64,000 nucleotides of DNA, taken from contig NZ_CP054570.1 of assembly GCF_013343115.1 (NCBI RefSeq), positions 1,302,001 through 1,366,000 of the forward strand, in the 5' to 3' direction. Both the position numbers and the translations under genes were made by a program. The notes beneath the pieces are model-generated. The model saw only the letters and a program-made list of their open reading frames with translations, did no database searches and was not told the DNA's origin. The stretch's first letter is position 1. The number at the start of each line of letters is the position of its first letter. Source of the DNA: Streptococcus sanguinis. Its GTDB lineage: Bacteria > Bacillota > Bacilli > Lactobacillales > Streptococcaceae. Of the stretch, positions 51,638-61,957 are shown piece by piece.

Positions 51638-52579
51638 TTATGGATGGCTGACAATCAGCTGCAAATCTCCAGACAAGGTCCATTCTGTAACATCGCTAGG
51701 CAGGATGAAATGCTCCCCTTTTTCAAGAGGATAAACTGCCCCACCAACTTCTAGCTTACCGACACCTTCCAAGACACTGACCAAGCTATAGTCTGCTGTC
51801 TTTTTAAAATTGACCGAACCAGCGATATCCCACTTGTAAACAGCAAAGAAGTCATTGGCCACCAAAAGAGTTGAAGTCAAACTATCTGCCTGAATGGTAA
51901 CAGGACGGCTATTGGCTGGCTCACCGATAGTCAAAACATCAATAGACTGCTCCAAATGCAGCTCGCGAAGATTACCAGCATCGTCCTTACGATCAAAGTC
52001 ATAGACACGGTAGGTCGTGTCACTGGACTGCTGAGTTTCTAAAATCAGAATCCCCGATCCAATGGCATGCATGGTGCCACTTGGTACATAGAAGAAGTCA
52101 CCAGCCTTGACTGGGATTTTGGTCAGAAGATGGTCCCAGTCCTTGCTCTCAATCTGCTGGCGCAGCTCTTCCTTGCTCCTAGCATTGTGACCATAGATAA
52201 TCTCTGCTCCTTCGTCTGCAGCAATGACATACCAGCATTCAGTCTTACCAAGCTCCCCTTCGTGCTCTAGTCCATAAGCATCATCAGGATGGACCTGAAC
52301 ACTGAGCCAGTCATTGGCATCTAAAATCTTGGTCAAAAGCGGAAAGACTGGCTCTGGGCGATTGCCAAAAAGCTCACGGTGCTTGGCATAGAGAACATCT
52401 AACTTCTGGCCGGCAAATCGCCCGTTCTTGACGGTTGACACACCATTGGGATGAGCCGAGATAGCCCAGTATTCCCCTACATGGTCGCTGGGAATCTCAT
52501 AGCCAAAGACATCCCGCAGCTTGGTTCCGCCCCAAATCTTCTCCTGCATCACAGACTGTAGAAATAATGGTTCTGACAT
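51638..52579 (-). CDS. manA: Mannose-6-phosphate isomerase, class I
   Basis: Interconverts mannose-6-phosphate and fructose-6-phosphate. It has 313 residues. Zinc-binding residues are in LSVQVHPDDAYGLEHEGELG (Gln, His and Glu) and GTMHAIGSG (His). The start MSEPLFLQSVMQEKIWGGTK is typical of the Firmicute short form. It lies downstream of the PAP2 phosphatase gene with a 124-base gap and has its own terminator. Confidence 0.97.
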   Translation of the reverse strand: MSEPLFLQSVMQEKIWGGTKLRDVFGYEIPSDHVGEYWAISAHPNGVSTVKNGRFAGQKLDVLYAKHRELFGNRPEPVFPLLTKILDANDWLSVQVHPDDAYGLEHEGELGKTECWYVIAADEGAEIIYGHNARSKEELRQQIESKDWDHLLTKIPVKAGDFFYVPSGTMHAIGSGILILETQQSSDTTYRVYDFDRKDDAGNLRELHLEQSIDVLTIGEPANSRPVTIQADSLTSTLLVANDFFAVYKWDIAGSVNFKKTADYSLVSVLEGVGKLEVGGAVYPLEKGEHFILPSDVTEWTLSGDLQLIVSHP

Positions 52580-52703
52580 AGTAGACTCCTTAAATATTTT
52601 TTACATCCAGCAAGGAATACCCCTTGGTGTCGAAACGGTTGTTACTGCTTTCATTATAATATAGCATAGGCACTTTGTCTACTATCTGCTGAAAGCAATT
52701 CCT

Positions 52704-53204
52704 TTATAATAAAAAAAGTAAAGCTCCCCAGCAAATGCCGCAAAGATAGCCGACCAGTACATCCTTTGGATAGTGCACTCCGCCAATCACGCGCACTACG
52801 CCCAGCCCTGCTGAAAGCAAGAGGCAGATAAGCCCCGGCAGCCAGAAAAAGTAGAGCAGGCACATAGAAATCACTGTAGCCGAAAAGACATGGCGGCTGG
52901 GCATGGATTTACCTGATGTATCCTTGGCCAGCAAGGGCTGAATAGCCCATTTCTCGTAAGGGCGTGCTTGATTCAGCCGTTTACGAATAGCTGACAACAG
53001 ACCAAATCCAATCGCTGGCAGGAAGAAAAAAGCAAGCAGCCCTTTCCAGCCTTCTGTCAGAAAGGCGCTGATTAGAACGAGGCCATAAACAATAGGTATG
53101 AAGAGGGTCATTCCCCGATTGAAGTAAACCAGCCCTTTCAGCCACTGAGGGCGACTGCGAAAGGGAGTCGTTAATTGTTGATAAAAAATCGTGTAGTCTT
53201 TCAT
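52704..53204 (-). CDS. PAP2-family membrane phosphatase
   Basis: Membrane protein of 166 residues with about four or five helices. The acid phosphatase motifs are KRLNQARPYE (first), PSRHVFSA (second, catalytic His) and RVIGGVHYPKDV (third, catalytic His and Arg). Relatives dephosphorylate undecaprenyl pyrophosphate or phosphatidate. Which of these applies cannot be told. It lies upstream of manA on the same strand. Confidence 0.88.
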   Translation of the reverse strand: MKDYTIFYQQLTTPFRSRPQWLKGLVYFNRGMTLFIPIVYGLVLISAFLTEGWKGLLAFFFLPAIGFGLLSAIRKRLNQARPYEKWAIQPLLAKDTSGKSMPSRHVFSATVISMCLLYFFWLPGLICLLLSAGLGVVRVIGGVHYPKDVLVGYLCGICWGALLFLL

Positions 53205-53290
53205 GCTTGCTTACCCTGCTTTTCTAAAAATTGGACTCTCATACTTTCTCTACTATAGCATATTTCTAGACAAGATGGTAGTTTGATAGC

Positions 53291-53325
53291 AAAAGAGACT
53301 GAGACCCAGGCCCCAATCTCTTATT
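53291..53325 (-). terminator. Probable terminator of the glycogen operon
   Basis: Minus-strand hairpin bounded by AAGAGA and TCTCTTTT, with an inner TG/CA pair and a G/C-rich loop, about 20 bases after the glgP stop. Confidence 0.55.
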
Positions 53326-53346
53326 GTTTATGTTTTCTCAGGAGTA

Positions 53347-55743
53347 TTATTTCTCCAAGTTCCAGATTTCCTTGGCATATTGCTCAATGGTATCGTCTGA
53401 GGTAAACTTATCAGATGTAGCGATATTAATCAAGCTCATGCGGGCCCATTTTTCTTTGTCACGATAGAGAGCATCAATCTTCTCTTGAGCTTCTATATAG
53501 GCATGAAAGTCTTCCAAGAGGAAGTATTCGTCATTGTGGGTGATGAGGGCTTCGTAGATTTCAGAGCCTTCTTCACGGACGTTTGGAATGGTGCCGTTGA
53601 CAAAGGTATCGACCACTCGGCGAATATCTGGATTGCTTTCATAGACACCTCGTGAGTAATAATCATGGCGGGCATAGTGCTCGTAAACTTGGTCCTTGTC
53701 CATCCCGAAAATAACAATGTTGTCGTCACCGACCTCGTCCTTGATTTCGATATTGGCTCCGTCCAATGTAGCCAGAGTAATGGCACCTGTCATCATGAAC
53801 TTCATGTTGGAAGTACCAGAAGCCTCCTTGGAAGCCAGAGAAATCTGCTCTGATACATCTGCCGCAGGAATGATGAGCTCAGCTAGGCTGACCCGGTAGT
53901 TTTCTAGGAAAACAACCTTGAGTTTACCTTGCAGACTTTCATCCTTGTTGACCAGATTAGCCACTTCATTGATCAGCTTAATGACCGACTTGGCAAAGTG
54001 GTAGCCTGGAGCAGCCTTGGCACCGAAGATAAAGACGCGTGGCACCATATCCTTATTAGGATTGTCCTTGAGGTCCCAGTAGAGCTTGATGATATGAAGC
54101 AGGTTAAGCAGCTGACGCTTGTAGGCGTGGAGGCGTTTCACCTGGACATCAAAGATGGCTTCTGTAGAGACTTCCACTCCTGTTGATTCCTTGATGAAGT
54201 CAGCCAGACGAGCCTTGGCTTCTTGCTTCACTCGGTAGAAATCGCCCAGCACTTGCTGATTGTCCTTGAATTCCAAAAGCTTACGCAGCTCATGAATATC
54301 ACTTCTCCAGCCCTTACCAATTAGTTTATCAATCTCAGCTGACAGAGGCTGGTCAGCAATTTGCAGCCAGCGGCGCTGGATAATCCCGTTGGTCTTGTTA
54401 TTAAACTTCTCTGGATAAATGCTGTAGAAATCACGCAAGGTGTCTTCTTTGAGCAGTTCGGTGTGGAGTTTGGCAACACCATTGATTGAATGACCACCGA
54501 TGATAGCCAAGTGAGCCATGTGGATTCGATTATCTTTGACAATCCGAGTGTTTTCGATGACTTGCGGATCAAGGCCACGCCCAGCCATTTCAGCTACATA
54601 GCGGTTGTCAATTTCTAGGATAATCTGATAAACCCGCGGCAGGACATTCTTAAAGAGCTCTGCATCCCATTTTTCCAAGGCTTCAGACAAAATGGTGTGG
54701 TTGGTATAGCTCATGGTTTTAACTGTAGCATTCCAAGCATCTGCCCATTCCAAATCGTACTCATCCACCAAGAGACGCATAAACTCAGCCGGTGCGACAG
54801 CTGGGTGGGTATCGTTGATATGGACAGAGACCTTCTCATGAATATCCTTGAGCGGACGCCCTTGCTTGAGGTAGGATTTGATAATGGTCTGCAGACCTGC
54901 ACTGGTCATAAAGTATTCCTGAATCAAGCGTAGCTCTTTTCCTTCGTAGCTAGAATCGTCTGGATAGAGAATGGCAGTGATGTCTTGCACCCGGCGACGA
55001 GCTTCAATAGTCGGATAGTCCAGTTCATACTCTTCTGGAATTTCAACATCCCAAAGACGGAGATTGTTGACATTGTCATTGCCAAAGCCAATCTGCGGCA
55101 CATCGTAAGGCACCGCACGCAAGGTTTTGGAATTCTCATAAAGAGGCACAATCCGGCCCTTTTCATTGGCGTGGAGGGAAACATTTCCGAAGATTTTAAC
55201 ATCAACAATATCATGGTCCTTACGGGTTTCCCAGACATTGCCCAGACTGCCAAACCAAGCATCAGGAATTTCTACCTGATAGCCATCTACGATGCGTTGC
55301 TTAAAGAGGCCATAGCGATAGCGAATCCCATTTCCAAATCCTGGATAGCCAGTGGTTGCCAGCGAGTCCATAAAGGCAGCCGCCAAGCGGCCCAGACCGC
55401 CATTCCCCAAGGCCATGTCATACTCAGCATTCTTAACATCTTCAAAGTCAACGCCCAAATCGGCAAAGCCTTCCTTAACCATATCGAGGATACCTAAGTT
55501 GAGCAGATTTGTTTCCAGCATGCGCCCTGGAAGAAACTCAATAGAAAAGTAATAAGCTGTCTTTTGCTGCTGCTCAATCAACTGATTGCGGCGCTCCAGC
55601 CAAAGGGGCGTGATATACTTGCGGACAGTGCTGGCCAAAGCCTGAAAAAGCTCCACTGAAGTCGCATCGGCAACCTTAATCAGCTGTCTTTCATGTAGAA
55701 TATCCTTAAAATCTCGAATAAAACGTTCTTTTGTTAGTTCCAT
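53347..55743 (-). CDS. glgP: Glycogen phosphorylase GlgP
   Basis: PLP-dependent enzyme of 798 residues that releases glucose-1-phosphate from glycogen or maltodextrins. Signs are YYFSIEFLPGRMLETNLLNL near 65-85, NGGLGRLAAAFMDSLAT, HINDTHPA, and the PLP-Lys region ASGTSNMKFMMTGAITLATL. The last gene of glgBCDAP, it follows glgA after 213 bases with a strong hairpin between, so its mRNA may be handled separately. Ribosome-binding site GGGAG. Confidence 0.97.
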   Translation of the reverse strand: MELTKERFIRDFKDILHERQLIKVADATSVELFQALASTVRKYITPLWLERRNQLIEQQQKTAYYFSIEFLPGRMLETNLLNLGILDMVKEGFADLGVDFEDVKNAEYDMALGNGGLGRLAAAFMDSLATTGYPGFGNGIRYRYGLFKQRIVDGYQVEIPDAWFGSLGNVWETRKDHDIVDVKIFGNVSLHANEKGRIVPLYENSKTLRAVPYDVPQIGFGNDNVNNLRLWDVEIPEEYELDYPTIEARRRVQDITAILYPDDSSYEGKELRLIQEYFMTSAGLQTIIKSYLKQGRPLKDIHEKVSVHINDTHPAVAPAEFMRLLVDEYDLEWADAWNATVKTMSYTNHTILSEALEKWDAELFKNVLPRVYQIILEIDNRYVAEMAGRGLDPQVIENTRIVKDNRIHMAHLAIIGGHSINGVAKLHTELLKEDTLRDFYSIYPEKFNNKTNGIIQRRWLQIADQPLSAEIDKLIGKGWRSDIHELRKLLEFKDNQQVLGDFYRVKQEAKARLADFIKESTGVEVSTEAIFDVQVKRLHAYKRQLLNLLHIIKLYWDLKDNPNKDMVPRVFIFGAKAAPGYHFAKSVIKLINEVANLVNKDESLQGKLKVVFLENYRVSLAELIIPAADVSEQISLASKEASGTSNMKFMMTGAITLATLDGANIEIKDEVGDDNIVIFGMDKDQVYEHYARHDYYSRGVYESNPDIRRVVDTFVNGTIPNVREEGSEIYEALITHNDEYFLLEDFHAYIEAQEKIDALYRDKEKWARMSLINIATSDKFTSDDTIEQYAKEIWNLEK

Positions 55744-55896
55744 AGTGGATGGTTATCTCCCTTTCTTAATAGCGGGAAGCAGATTTAAACGTAGAAATAC
55801 TTTTTTCAATCAAGATGGGAATAGCTCACTTCAGCCACAAGCTAAAAACAGAGCTCCAACACAGTATGATAATATATAAAAATGTAATTCTCACGG

Positions 55897-55931
55897 AAAT
55901 CCTCCCTTGTCCAATGGGCAAGAGAGGATTT
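55897..55931 (-). other. Strong hairpin between glgA and glgP
   Basis: Minus strand: AAATCCTCTCTTG, loop CCCATTGGA, CAAGGGAGGATTT. Thirteen base pairs with one G-T. No T-run follows, so it is not a classic terminator. It may protect or process the glgBCDA part of the mRNA, or cause attenuation. Confidence 0.7.
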
Positions 55932-55956
55932 GCTTATACTGATTCCAAAGTAAATG

Positions 55957-57387
55957 TTATAGGAGTGATTGATATAAATCACTGTATGCCTTGCTGGCTG
56001 TATCCCAAGAGAAGTCTCTCTCCATCGCCTGCTCTTGCAGAGATTTCCAAGCTTCCTTGTCATCGGCATAAAGCCTGAGTGCTTCCTTGAAGGTCCAAGT
56101 CAGCCAGTAGCCAGAAAAGTTATTGAAGCTAAAGCCAGTTCCCTGTCCTGTATAAGCATTGTAAGGCTCGACGGTATCACGCAGACCGCCCACTTCATGC
56201 ACCAAAGGCAGGGTTCCGTAGCGCATAGCCATCATTTGTGACAGGCCACAAGGTTCGAAACGGCTTGGCATGAGGAAAATATCGCTGGCAGCGTAAATCT
56301 CCTGAGCCAAGGTCACATCAAAGAGGATGTTGGCTGAAAGCTTATTAGGATAGGCATGACCAAACCAAGCGAAAGCCTGCTCAAAAGCTGGATCGCCTGT
56401 TCCCAAGAGGATAATCTGCACATCTTCCTGGAGGAGATTATGCAGCTCTTCCACTACCAAATCAAAGCCTTTCTGACGGGTCAGACGGGAAACAATCCCA
56501 ACAACCGGCACACCATCACGCACAGGCAGACCAACTCGCTCTTGCAAAGCCCGCTTATTTTCTAGTTTACCAGATAAGTCAGATTTGTCAAAGTGATGAG
56601 CTAATAGCGGATCCGTTTCTGGATTATATATATCTGTATCAATACCGTTGACAATTCCGACCAGCTTACCGGACTCCATCCGCAGGATTTGATCCAAATT
56701 GCAGCCAAATTCTGGTGTACGGATTTCACCCGCATAGCTTGGTGATACAGTCGTCACTCGGTCCGCATAGAGAATACCAGCCTTCATCCAGTTAAGACAG
56801 TCATTCCAACGCAGGGTTCCGTCTGCATAGCGCTCATAGCCCACTCCAAACAGTTCCCAAAGCATGCTGTCAGGGAATTGGCCTTGGAATTCCAGATTAT
56901 GGATGGTCAAGACAGTTTTGATATTCTGATATGCTTGAATCCAATGGTATTTTTCCTTAACCAAGAAAGGAATCATAGCTGTATGATAATCGTGAACATG
57001 CAGAACATCCGGAACGAAATCAATCCGCTCCATCAGCTCTACGGCTGCTAACTGGAAGTAAGCAAAGCGCTCACCATCATCAAAATCCCCGTAAACATGG
57101 CCGCGGAAGAAATAATGCTGATTGTCAATAAAATAGAAAGACACGCCGTTCAAGACCAGTCGCTTGACCCCAACGTATTGGCGACGCCAGCCAACACTGA
57201 CTTCAAAGTAGAAAAGATCTTCCACCTGGTCGCCAAATTTGGCATGGGTCATGTCATAGTAAGGCAGAATGACACCAACTTCATGGCCAGCCTTGACCAG
57301 TGATTTGGGGAGAGCGCCGATAACGTCTCCCAAACCACCCGTCTTAGAAAATGGGGCTCCTTCTGCTGCTACAAATAAAATCTTCAT
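55957..57387 (-). CDS. glgA: Glycogen synthase GlgA
   Basis: GT5 enzyme of 476 residues that extends alpha-1,4-glucan from ADP-glucose. The N-terminal [13 protein letters not shown] (15-27) binds the ADP-glucose. The C-terminal Rossmann half has [15 protein letters not shown] sequence (here [14 protein letters not shown]) and [20 protein letters not shown]. It overlaps the glgD stop by four bases. Confidence 0.98.
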   Translation of the reverse strand: MKILFVAAEGAPFSKTGGLGDVIGALPKSLVKAGHEVGVILPYYDMTHAKFGDQVEDLFYFEVSVGWRRQYVGVKRLVLNGVSFYFIDNQHYFFRGHVYGDFDDGERFAYFQLAAVELMERIDFVPDVLHVHDYHTAMIPFLVKEKYHWIQAYQNIKTVLTIHNLEFQGQFPDSMLWELFGVGYERYADGTLRWNDCLNWMKAGILYADRVTTVSPSYAGEIRTPEFGCNLDQILRMESGKLVGIVNGIDTDIYNPETDPLLAHHFDKSDLSGKLENKRALQERVGLPVRDGVPVVGIVSRLTRQKGFDLVVEELHNLLQEDVQIILLGTGDPAFEQAFAWFGHAYPNKLSANILFDVTLAQEIYAASDIFLMPSRFEPCGLSQMMAMRYGTLPLVHEVGGLRDTVEPYNAYTGQGTGFSFNNFSGYWLTWTFKEALRLYADDKEAWKSLQEQAMERDFSWDTASKAYSDLYQSLL

Positions 57388-58523
57388 CGAATTATGTCCT
57401 CTGTAACTTTTTGGCCCTTCTTGACTACGATTGGGTCTTCTGCAGTTCCGCGAATCACCACTCCTTCGCCAATTTCAACACCCTTGTCCACAATCGCGTA
57501 CTCAACAGTTGCATTTTCTCCAACTTTCACTCGAGGGAAGAGAACACTGTGTTTGACACTGCTTCCAGTCTTAATCTTGGTATTCCGTGAAATTACAGAA
57601 TTGATGACCTCACCTTCCACAATGCTTCCTGACGCAAACTGGGAGCGAGATACTTTTGAAGACTCAGCATAGTAAGTTGGCTCTTCATTCTTAACCTTGG
57701 TGTAAATCTTTTGGTTCGGACTGAAGAGAGAGTAGAATTTCTTACTTTCAAGCATATCGATGTTGGATCTGTAGTAGGTCTCTACAGAATAGATATTCGC
57801 CAGATAGCCTGTATATTCGTAGGCAAATGCCCCTTCCTGAGTTGCTAAATCACGCAGGACATAGCGAAGTTTTTGCGGATGCTCTTTCTTAGCTTCTTCT
57901 TCCAGCTTTTCAATTAGCCAAGGAGTATCCACTACAAAGATGTCTGTAGACATATTGAAGAGCTCAGCATCTTCTCGGCCATCAAAGAGTTTATGCCCTC
58001 TGACATGGTCTGTTTCGTCAATATCTAGGACAGCATTCACATCCGAGATATTTTCCTTGTGCAATTTCTTATAGACAACTGTGATTGGCTGTTCTGTTGT
58101 ATTGTGCAAATGGAAAACTTGATTGAGGTCAATATTAACCAGGATATCGCAGTTAAGTGCAACAGTTTGGTTAGAACCAGAACGTTTAAGGTAGGTCAAA
58201 AGCTGCTTATAGTATTCCTCACCAACTGTAGAGCTTTCTACACGGGTATTGTAGATTCCTAGGTAATAGTGGCTGAGCAAGGTAGACAGACCCCACTCAC
58301 GACCAGAACGAATATGGTCAAAGACAGAGCTGATATTGTCCTGCTGGAAGATACCAAAGACACTGCGGATACCAGCATTGGCAAGACTTGAAAGCGGGAA
58401 GTCAATCAAGCGGTATTTCCCACCGAATGGCAAGCTGGCTACTGGACGATGATTTGTCAGAGTTGACATGTCATGGAATCCGACTGTATTTCCTAAAATT
58501 GCTGAGTATTTATCAATCTTCAT
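57384..58523 (-). CDS. glgD: GlgD, regulatory subunit of glucose-1-phosphate adenylyltransferase
   Basis: Paralogue of GlgC, 379 residues. Its N-terminus ([20 protein letters not shown]) keeps the fold but lacks the GGxGTRL nucleotide-binding loop of GlgC, so it is expected to be catalytically weak or inactive and to activate GlgC in a heterotetramer, as known for Firmicute GlgCD. The C-terminal left-handed beta-helix repeats ([20 protein letters not shown]) are clear. The frame extends upstream, but the start at 58523 gives the family N-terminus and has GGGGG in front. It overlaps the glgC end by 11 bases. Confidence 0.95.
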   Translation of the reverse strand: MKIDKYSAILGNTVGFHDMSTLTNHRPVASLPFGGKYRLIDFPLSSLANAGIRSVFGIFQQDNISSVFDHIRSGREWGLSTLLSHYYLGIYNTRVESSTVGEEYYKQLLTYLKRSGSNQTVALNCDILVNIDLNQVFHLHNTTEQPITVVYKKLHKENISDVNAVLDIDETDHVRGHKLFDGREDAELFNMSTDIFVVDTPWLIEKLEEEAKKEHPQKLRYVLRDLATQEGAFAYEYTGYLANIYSVETYYRSNIDMLESKKFYSLFSPNQKIYTKVKNEEPTYYAESSKVSRSQFASGSIVEGEVINSVISRNTKIKTGSSVKHSVLFPRVKVGENATVEYAIVDKGVEIGEGVVIRGTAEDPIVVKKGQKVTEDIIR

Positions 58524-59655
58524 CTTTTGGTACCCCCACTTTCTCGTTGTATCCGACAACAAATACTTCCTCTGTGCCATCTATTTCTACACCTTCAGCA
58601 ATGATGGCTCCTTCTCCGATAATAGCCCGCTTGATCTTAGCGTCTTTGCCAATAACAGCTCCACTCATGATGACAGAGTCTTCAATGACTGCACCCTTTT
58701 TGACCTGAGCACCAGTAGAAAGAATAGAGTGTTTTACTGTACCGTCAACGAAACAGCCATCAACGACCAGCGAGTCTTCCACGTGGGAATTTTCACTGAT
58801 GAAGTTTGGCGGAGAAATCAAGTTGCGAGAATAAATTTTCCAGCGACGATTGCGGCTATCCAGAGCATTTTCTGGGCTGATGTATTCCATGTTGGCTTCC
58901 CAGAGAGACTCTACTGTACCAACGTCTTTCCAATAGCCTTCAAAATCATAAGCATAAACGCTTTCACCAGATTCAAGATAGTTAGGGATAACATTCTTAC
59001 CAAAGTCAGACATATCCACATTACTCTTTTCAGCAGCTACCAGCATATTACGCAGACGTTGCCAGTCAAAGATATAAATCCCCATAGAAGCCTTGGTTGA
59101 CTTAGGATTTTCTGGTTTTTCTTCAAATTCAACAATCCGATTATTAGCATCTGTATTCATGATACCGAAACGGCTGGCTTCTTTGAGAGGCACATCCAGA
59201 ACGGCTACTGTCAAGCTGGCATTGTTGTCCTTGTGAGATTGAAGCATGTCATCATAGTCCATCTTGTAGATATGGTCCCCAGACAAAATCAGGACATACT
59301 CAGGATTGATACTGTCGATATAGTCAATATTTTGATAAATCGCATGACTGGTACCTTCAAACCAACGATTCCCTTCGCTCGCAGAATAAGGCTGAAGAAT
59401 GGACACGCCTGAGTTAATACCATCGAGCCCCCAGCTAGAACCATTTCCGATATGACTGTTCAGAGCTAGTGGTTGGTATTGAGTAATGACACCGACATTA
59501 TGAATACCGGAGTTGGCACAGTTAGACAAGGCGAAGTCAATAATACGATAGCGGCCGCCAAACTGTACCGCAGGTTTTGCGATACTCTGTGTGAGCTTTC
59601 CAAGACGAGTTCCTTGCCCGCCGGCAAGAATCAAAGCTAGCATTTCATTCTTCAT
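58513..59655 (-). CDS. glgC: Glucose-1-phosphate adenylyltransferase GlgC
   Basis: Makes ADP-glucose, the committed step of glycogen synthesis. It has 380 residues. The nucleotide-binding loop [13 protein letters not shown] (10-22), [20 protein letters not shown], the catalytic-region [15 protein letters not shown] and the beta-helix C-terminus are all present. It lies six bases after glgB in the operon. Confidence 0.98.
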   Translation of the reverse strand: MKNEMLALILAGGQGTRLGKLTQSIAKPAVQFGGRYRIIDFALSNCANSGIHNVGVITQYQPLALNSHIGNGSSWGLDGINSGVSILQPYSASEGNRWFEGTSHAIYQNIDYIDSINPEYVLILSGDHIYKMDYDDMLQSHKDNNASLTVAVLDVPLKEASRFGIMNTDANNRIVEFEEKPENPKSTKASMGIYIFDWQRLRNMLVAAEKSNVDMSDFGKNVIPNYLESGESVYAYDFEGYWKDVGTVESLWEANMEYISPENALDSRNRRWKIYSRNLISPPNFISENSHVEDSLVVDGCFVDGTVKHSILSTGAQVKKGAVIEDSVIMSGAVIGKDAKIKRAIIGEGAIIAEGVEIDGTEEVFVVGYNEKVGVPKDED

Positions 59656-59661
59656 AGACTA

Positions 59662-61572
59662 TTACTCCTTTGTGGAATCTTTTTTAACATTTTTTCGAGC
59701 AATCCGACGCTTGATCTTCCAGATGCTGGCTCCAAGAGCTGGCAGTGTAAAGGTCAAGGTCTGTGGATAATCTTTCCAAAGTCCTTCTTGAGACTGAACT
59801 GTTTCGTTATGTTCCTTCCAAACACCTCCCCATTCTTCTAATTCAGTGTTCCATACTTCTTCATAAATGGCTTCCACTGGAACACCAATGGTAAAGTTCT
59901 TCCGCTCTACCGGCGCCATATTAAATACACAAACTAACATATCTCCTTTTTCAGTCTTACGAATAAAGGAGAGGACACTTTGATCAACATTATCTGCATC
60001 TATGATTTCGATGCCATCATAGCTCAGATCAATCTCCCAAAGTGGACGATTGTCTTTATAGAAGGCATTGAGTGCAGCAGTAAAGCCCTGCATCTTCTTG
60101 TTCATCTGATCGTCCAAATTAGACCATTCTAGTTGCTCTTCTGACTTCCATTCTAAGAACTGACCAAATTCTGATCCCATAAAGAGCAATTTCTTGCCCG
60201 GATGGCAGATTTGGTAGGTCAGCAAGTTGCGGAGCCCTGCAAATTGATTGTAACGGTCGCCCCACATCTTGTGCATGAGACTCTTCTTGCCATGAACCAC
60301 TTCATCATGCGAGAATGGCAGTAGGAAGTTTTCAGAGAATACGTACATAAAGCTAAAGGTTACCAGATTAAAATCGTACTTACGATAAATCGGATCTTCC
60401 TCGTAGAAACGAAGGATATCATTCATCCAGCCCATATTCCACTTGTAGTCAAAACCTAGACCACCCAGCTCTCTCATGCCAGTAATCTTGGTCTCTGAGG
60501 AGCTTTCCTCTGCAATCATCATGACATCAGGATGAGCTAATTTGATAACCGTATTGAGACGCTGCAGGAAGTAATAGCCTTCATAATTGCGATTGCCGCC
60601 ATCTTTATTTGGCTGCCAAGGACCGCTGTCATAGTCCAGATAGAGCATATTGCTGACAGCATCGACCCGAATTCCGTCCAGATGATAAAAATCAATCCAG
60701 AATTTAATGCTGGAAATCAAGAAAGACTGAACTTGATTTTTACCCAAATCAAAGTTGAGAGCACCCCAGCCATAGTTATGGGCGCGATCGTGGTCCTGAT
60801 ACTCGAAAGTCGGTGTCCCATCATAGTAGGCCAAAGCATCATCATTAATAGTGAAATGACCTGGTACCCAGTCCACAATGACACCGATATTGTTCAAGTG
60901 ACATTCTTCAACAAAGTCCTGAAATTCCTCAGGTGTGCCATAGGTATGCTCAAAGGCGAAGTAGCCCATGAGCTGATAGCCCCAGCTAAGTCCCAGTGGA
61001 TGAGCCATAAGCGGCATGAATTCCACATGCGTGTAGTTCATCTCCACCAGATAAGGAATCAAGTCTTCTTTTAACTGAGCAAAGCTATAAGGACTGCCGT
61101 CTTCATTGCGTTTCCAAGATCCGGCATGCACTTCATAGATATTGACCGGCCGAGAGAAGAAGCCCCAACGCTTCCGGCGTGCCAGCCAAAGACCGTCTTT
61201 CCACTTCTTCTCAGGAATAGTGCGAATAACTGCTCCAGTACCCGGACGCTCTTCCAGATAGATAGCCAGCGGATCAATTTTTAAAATTTCCTGACCACTG
61301 CTACGCTTGATATTGTACTTGTATATATCACCTTCCTTAGGCAGCTCCGTGAAGACTTCCCAAACGCCCGCTTCATTTCGGACCATAGGAATCTGCTCTT
61401 CATACCAATTGGTGAAATCTCCAATCAAATGGACACTCTGAGCATTAGGCGCCCAAACGCGGAAAGAGTAGCCAGACTTGCCGTCCACTTCATCCTGATG
61501 CGCCCCTAGATAATGCTGTAAATGAAAGTTTTCACCTGTTGTAAAGGTTCTTAATGCTTCGTTCTTATCCAT
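59662..61572 (-). CDS. glgB: 1,4-alpha-glucan branching enzyme GlgB
   Basis: GH13 enzyme of 636 residues that adds alpha-1,6 branches to glycogen. The N-terminal CBM48 domain lies about 20-120 ([20 protein letters not shown]). GH13 motifs follow: DWVPGHF, the nucleophile Asp in [16 protein letters not shown], the Glu in MIAEESSS, and [14 protein letters not shown]. First gene of glgBCDAP, it has a CcpA-type site between its promoter and start. Confidence 0.98.
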   Translation of the reverse strand: MDKNEALRTFTTGENFHLQHYLGAHQDEVDGKSGYSFRVWAPNAQSVHLIGDFTNWYEEQIPMVRNEAGVWEVFTELPKEGDIYKYNIKRSSGQEILKIDPLAIYLEERPGTGAVIRTIPEKKWKDGLWLARRKRWGFFSRPVNIYEVHAGSWKRNEDGSPYSFAQLKEDLIPYLVEMNYTHVEFMPLMAHPLGLSWGYQLMGYFAFEHTYGTPEEFQDFVEECHLNNIGVIVDWVPGHFTINDDALAYYDGTPTFEYQDHDRAHNYGWGALNFDLGKNQVQSFLISSIKFWIDFYHLDGIRVDAVSNMLYLDYDSGPWQPNKDGGNRNYEGYYFLQRLNTVIKLAHPDVMMIAEESSSETKITGMRELGGLGFDYKWNMGWMNDILRFYEEDPIYRKYDFNLVTFSFMYVFSENFLLPFSHDEVVHGKKSLMHKMWGDRYNQFAGLRNLLTYQICHPGKKLLFMGSEFGQFLEWKSEEQLEWSNLDDQMNKKMQGFTAALNAFYKDNRPLWEIDLSYDGIEIIDADNVDQSVLSFIRKTEKGDMLVCVFNMAPVERKNFTIGVPVEAIYEEVWNTELEEWGGVWKEHNETVQSQEGLWKDYPQTLTFTLPALGASIWKIKRRIARKNVKKDSTKE

Positions 61573-61588
61573 GCAATCACCTTTCTAT

Positions 61589-61640
61589 TTGTAAGCGTTT
61601 TCTATAATACTATTCTACATTATTTTTATCTCTTTTTCAA
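61589..61640 (-). promoter_or_regulatory. glgB promoter with overlapping cre (CcpA) site
   Basis: Minus-strand TTGAAA (61635-61640), 17 bases, TAGAAT (61612-61617). Just downstream of the -10, TTGTAAGCGTTTTCTA (61589-61604, plus strand) is a close match to the cre consensus WTGNAARCGNWWWCAW. A site at +1 normally means repression by CcpA in rich sugar. Confidence 0.7.
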
Positions 61641-61822
61641 GTAAATTTCAAATATCCTTACGGAAAATTACTAAAACCGAACATTAGCTGAAATTAGTAA
61701 TAAATGAGAGAGAAAACACTGCATTTTGTGCCTCTAAGTATGTTTTTATTCCTTTTTCACTAAATATAGGAGCTATCCAAAACAAGAAAAAGATGAAAAT
61801 TTTCATAAAGATATAGACCAAT

Positions 61823-61836
61823 ATGTAAATTTACAT
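61823..61836. promoter_or_regulatory. Perfect 14-base palindrome ATGTAAATTTACAT
   Basis: It lies in the 385-base AT-rich gap (61573-61957) between gapN and glgB. Apart from this, the glgB promoter and the gapN terminator, I see no gene there. It could be an operator; the regulator is unknown. Confidence 0.4.
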
Positions 61837-61928
61837 TTTAAAATAATAAGCAATTAAACATATAAATGATTAATTCTTTTCAAATGGTTCGATAATCTTG
61901 TTAAATTTACAAGTTCATCAAGGTAAGA

Positions 61929-61953
61929 AAAAAGGCCGCACAAAGCCGCCTTT
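61929..61953 (-). terminator. Terminator of gapN
   Basis: Stem AAAGGC-GGC with GCC-GCCTTT (one mismatch) around an AAAGC-type loop, followed by TTTTTT on the minus strand, directly after the stop. Confidence 0.8.
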
Positions 61954-61957
61954 CTCA

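Noticed and set aside
58468..59100. Plus-strand frame of 210 codons opposite glgC
   Set aside because: Antisense to a well-conserved enzyme gene, with no ribosome-binding site and no family match.
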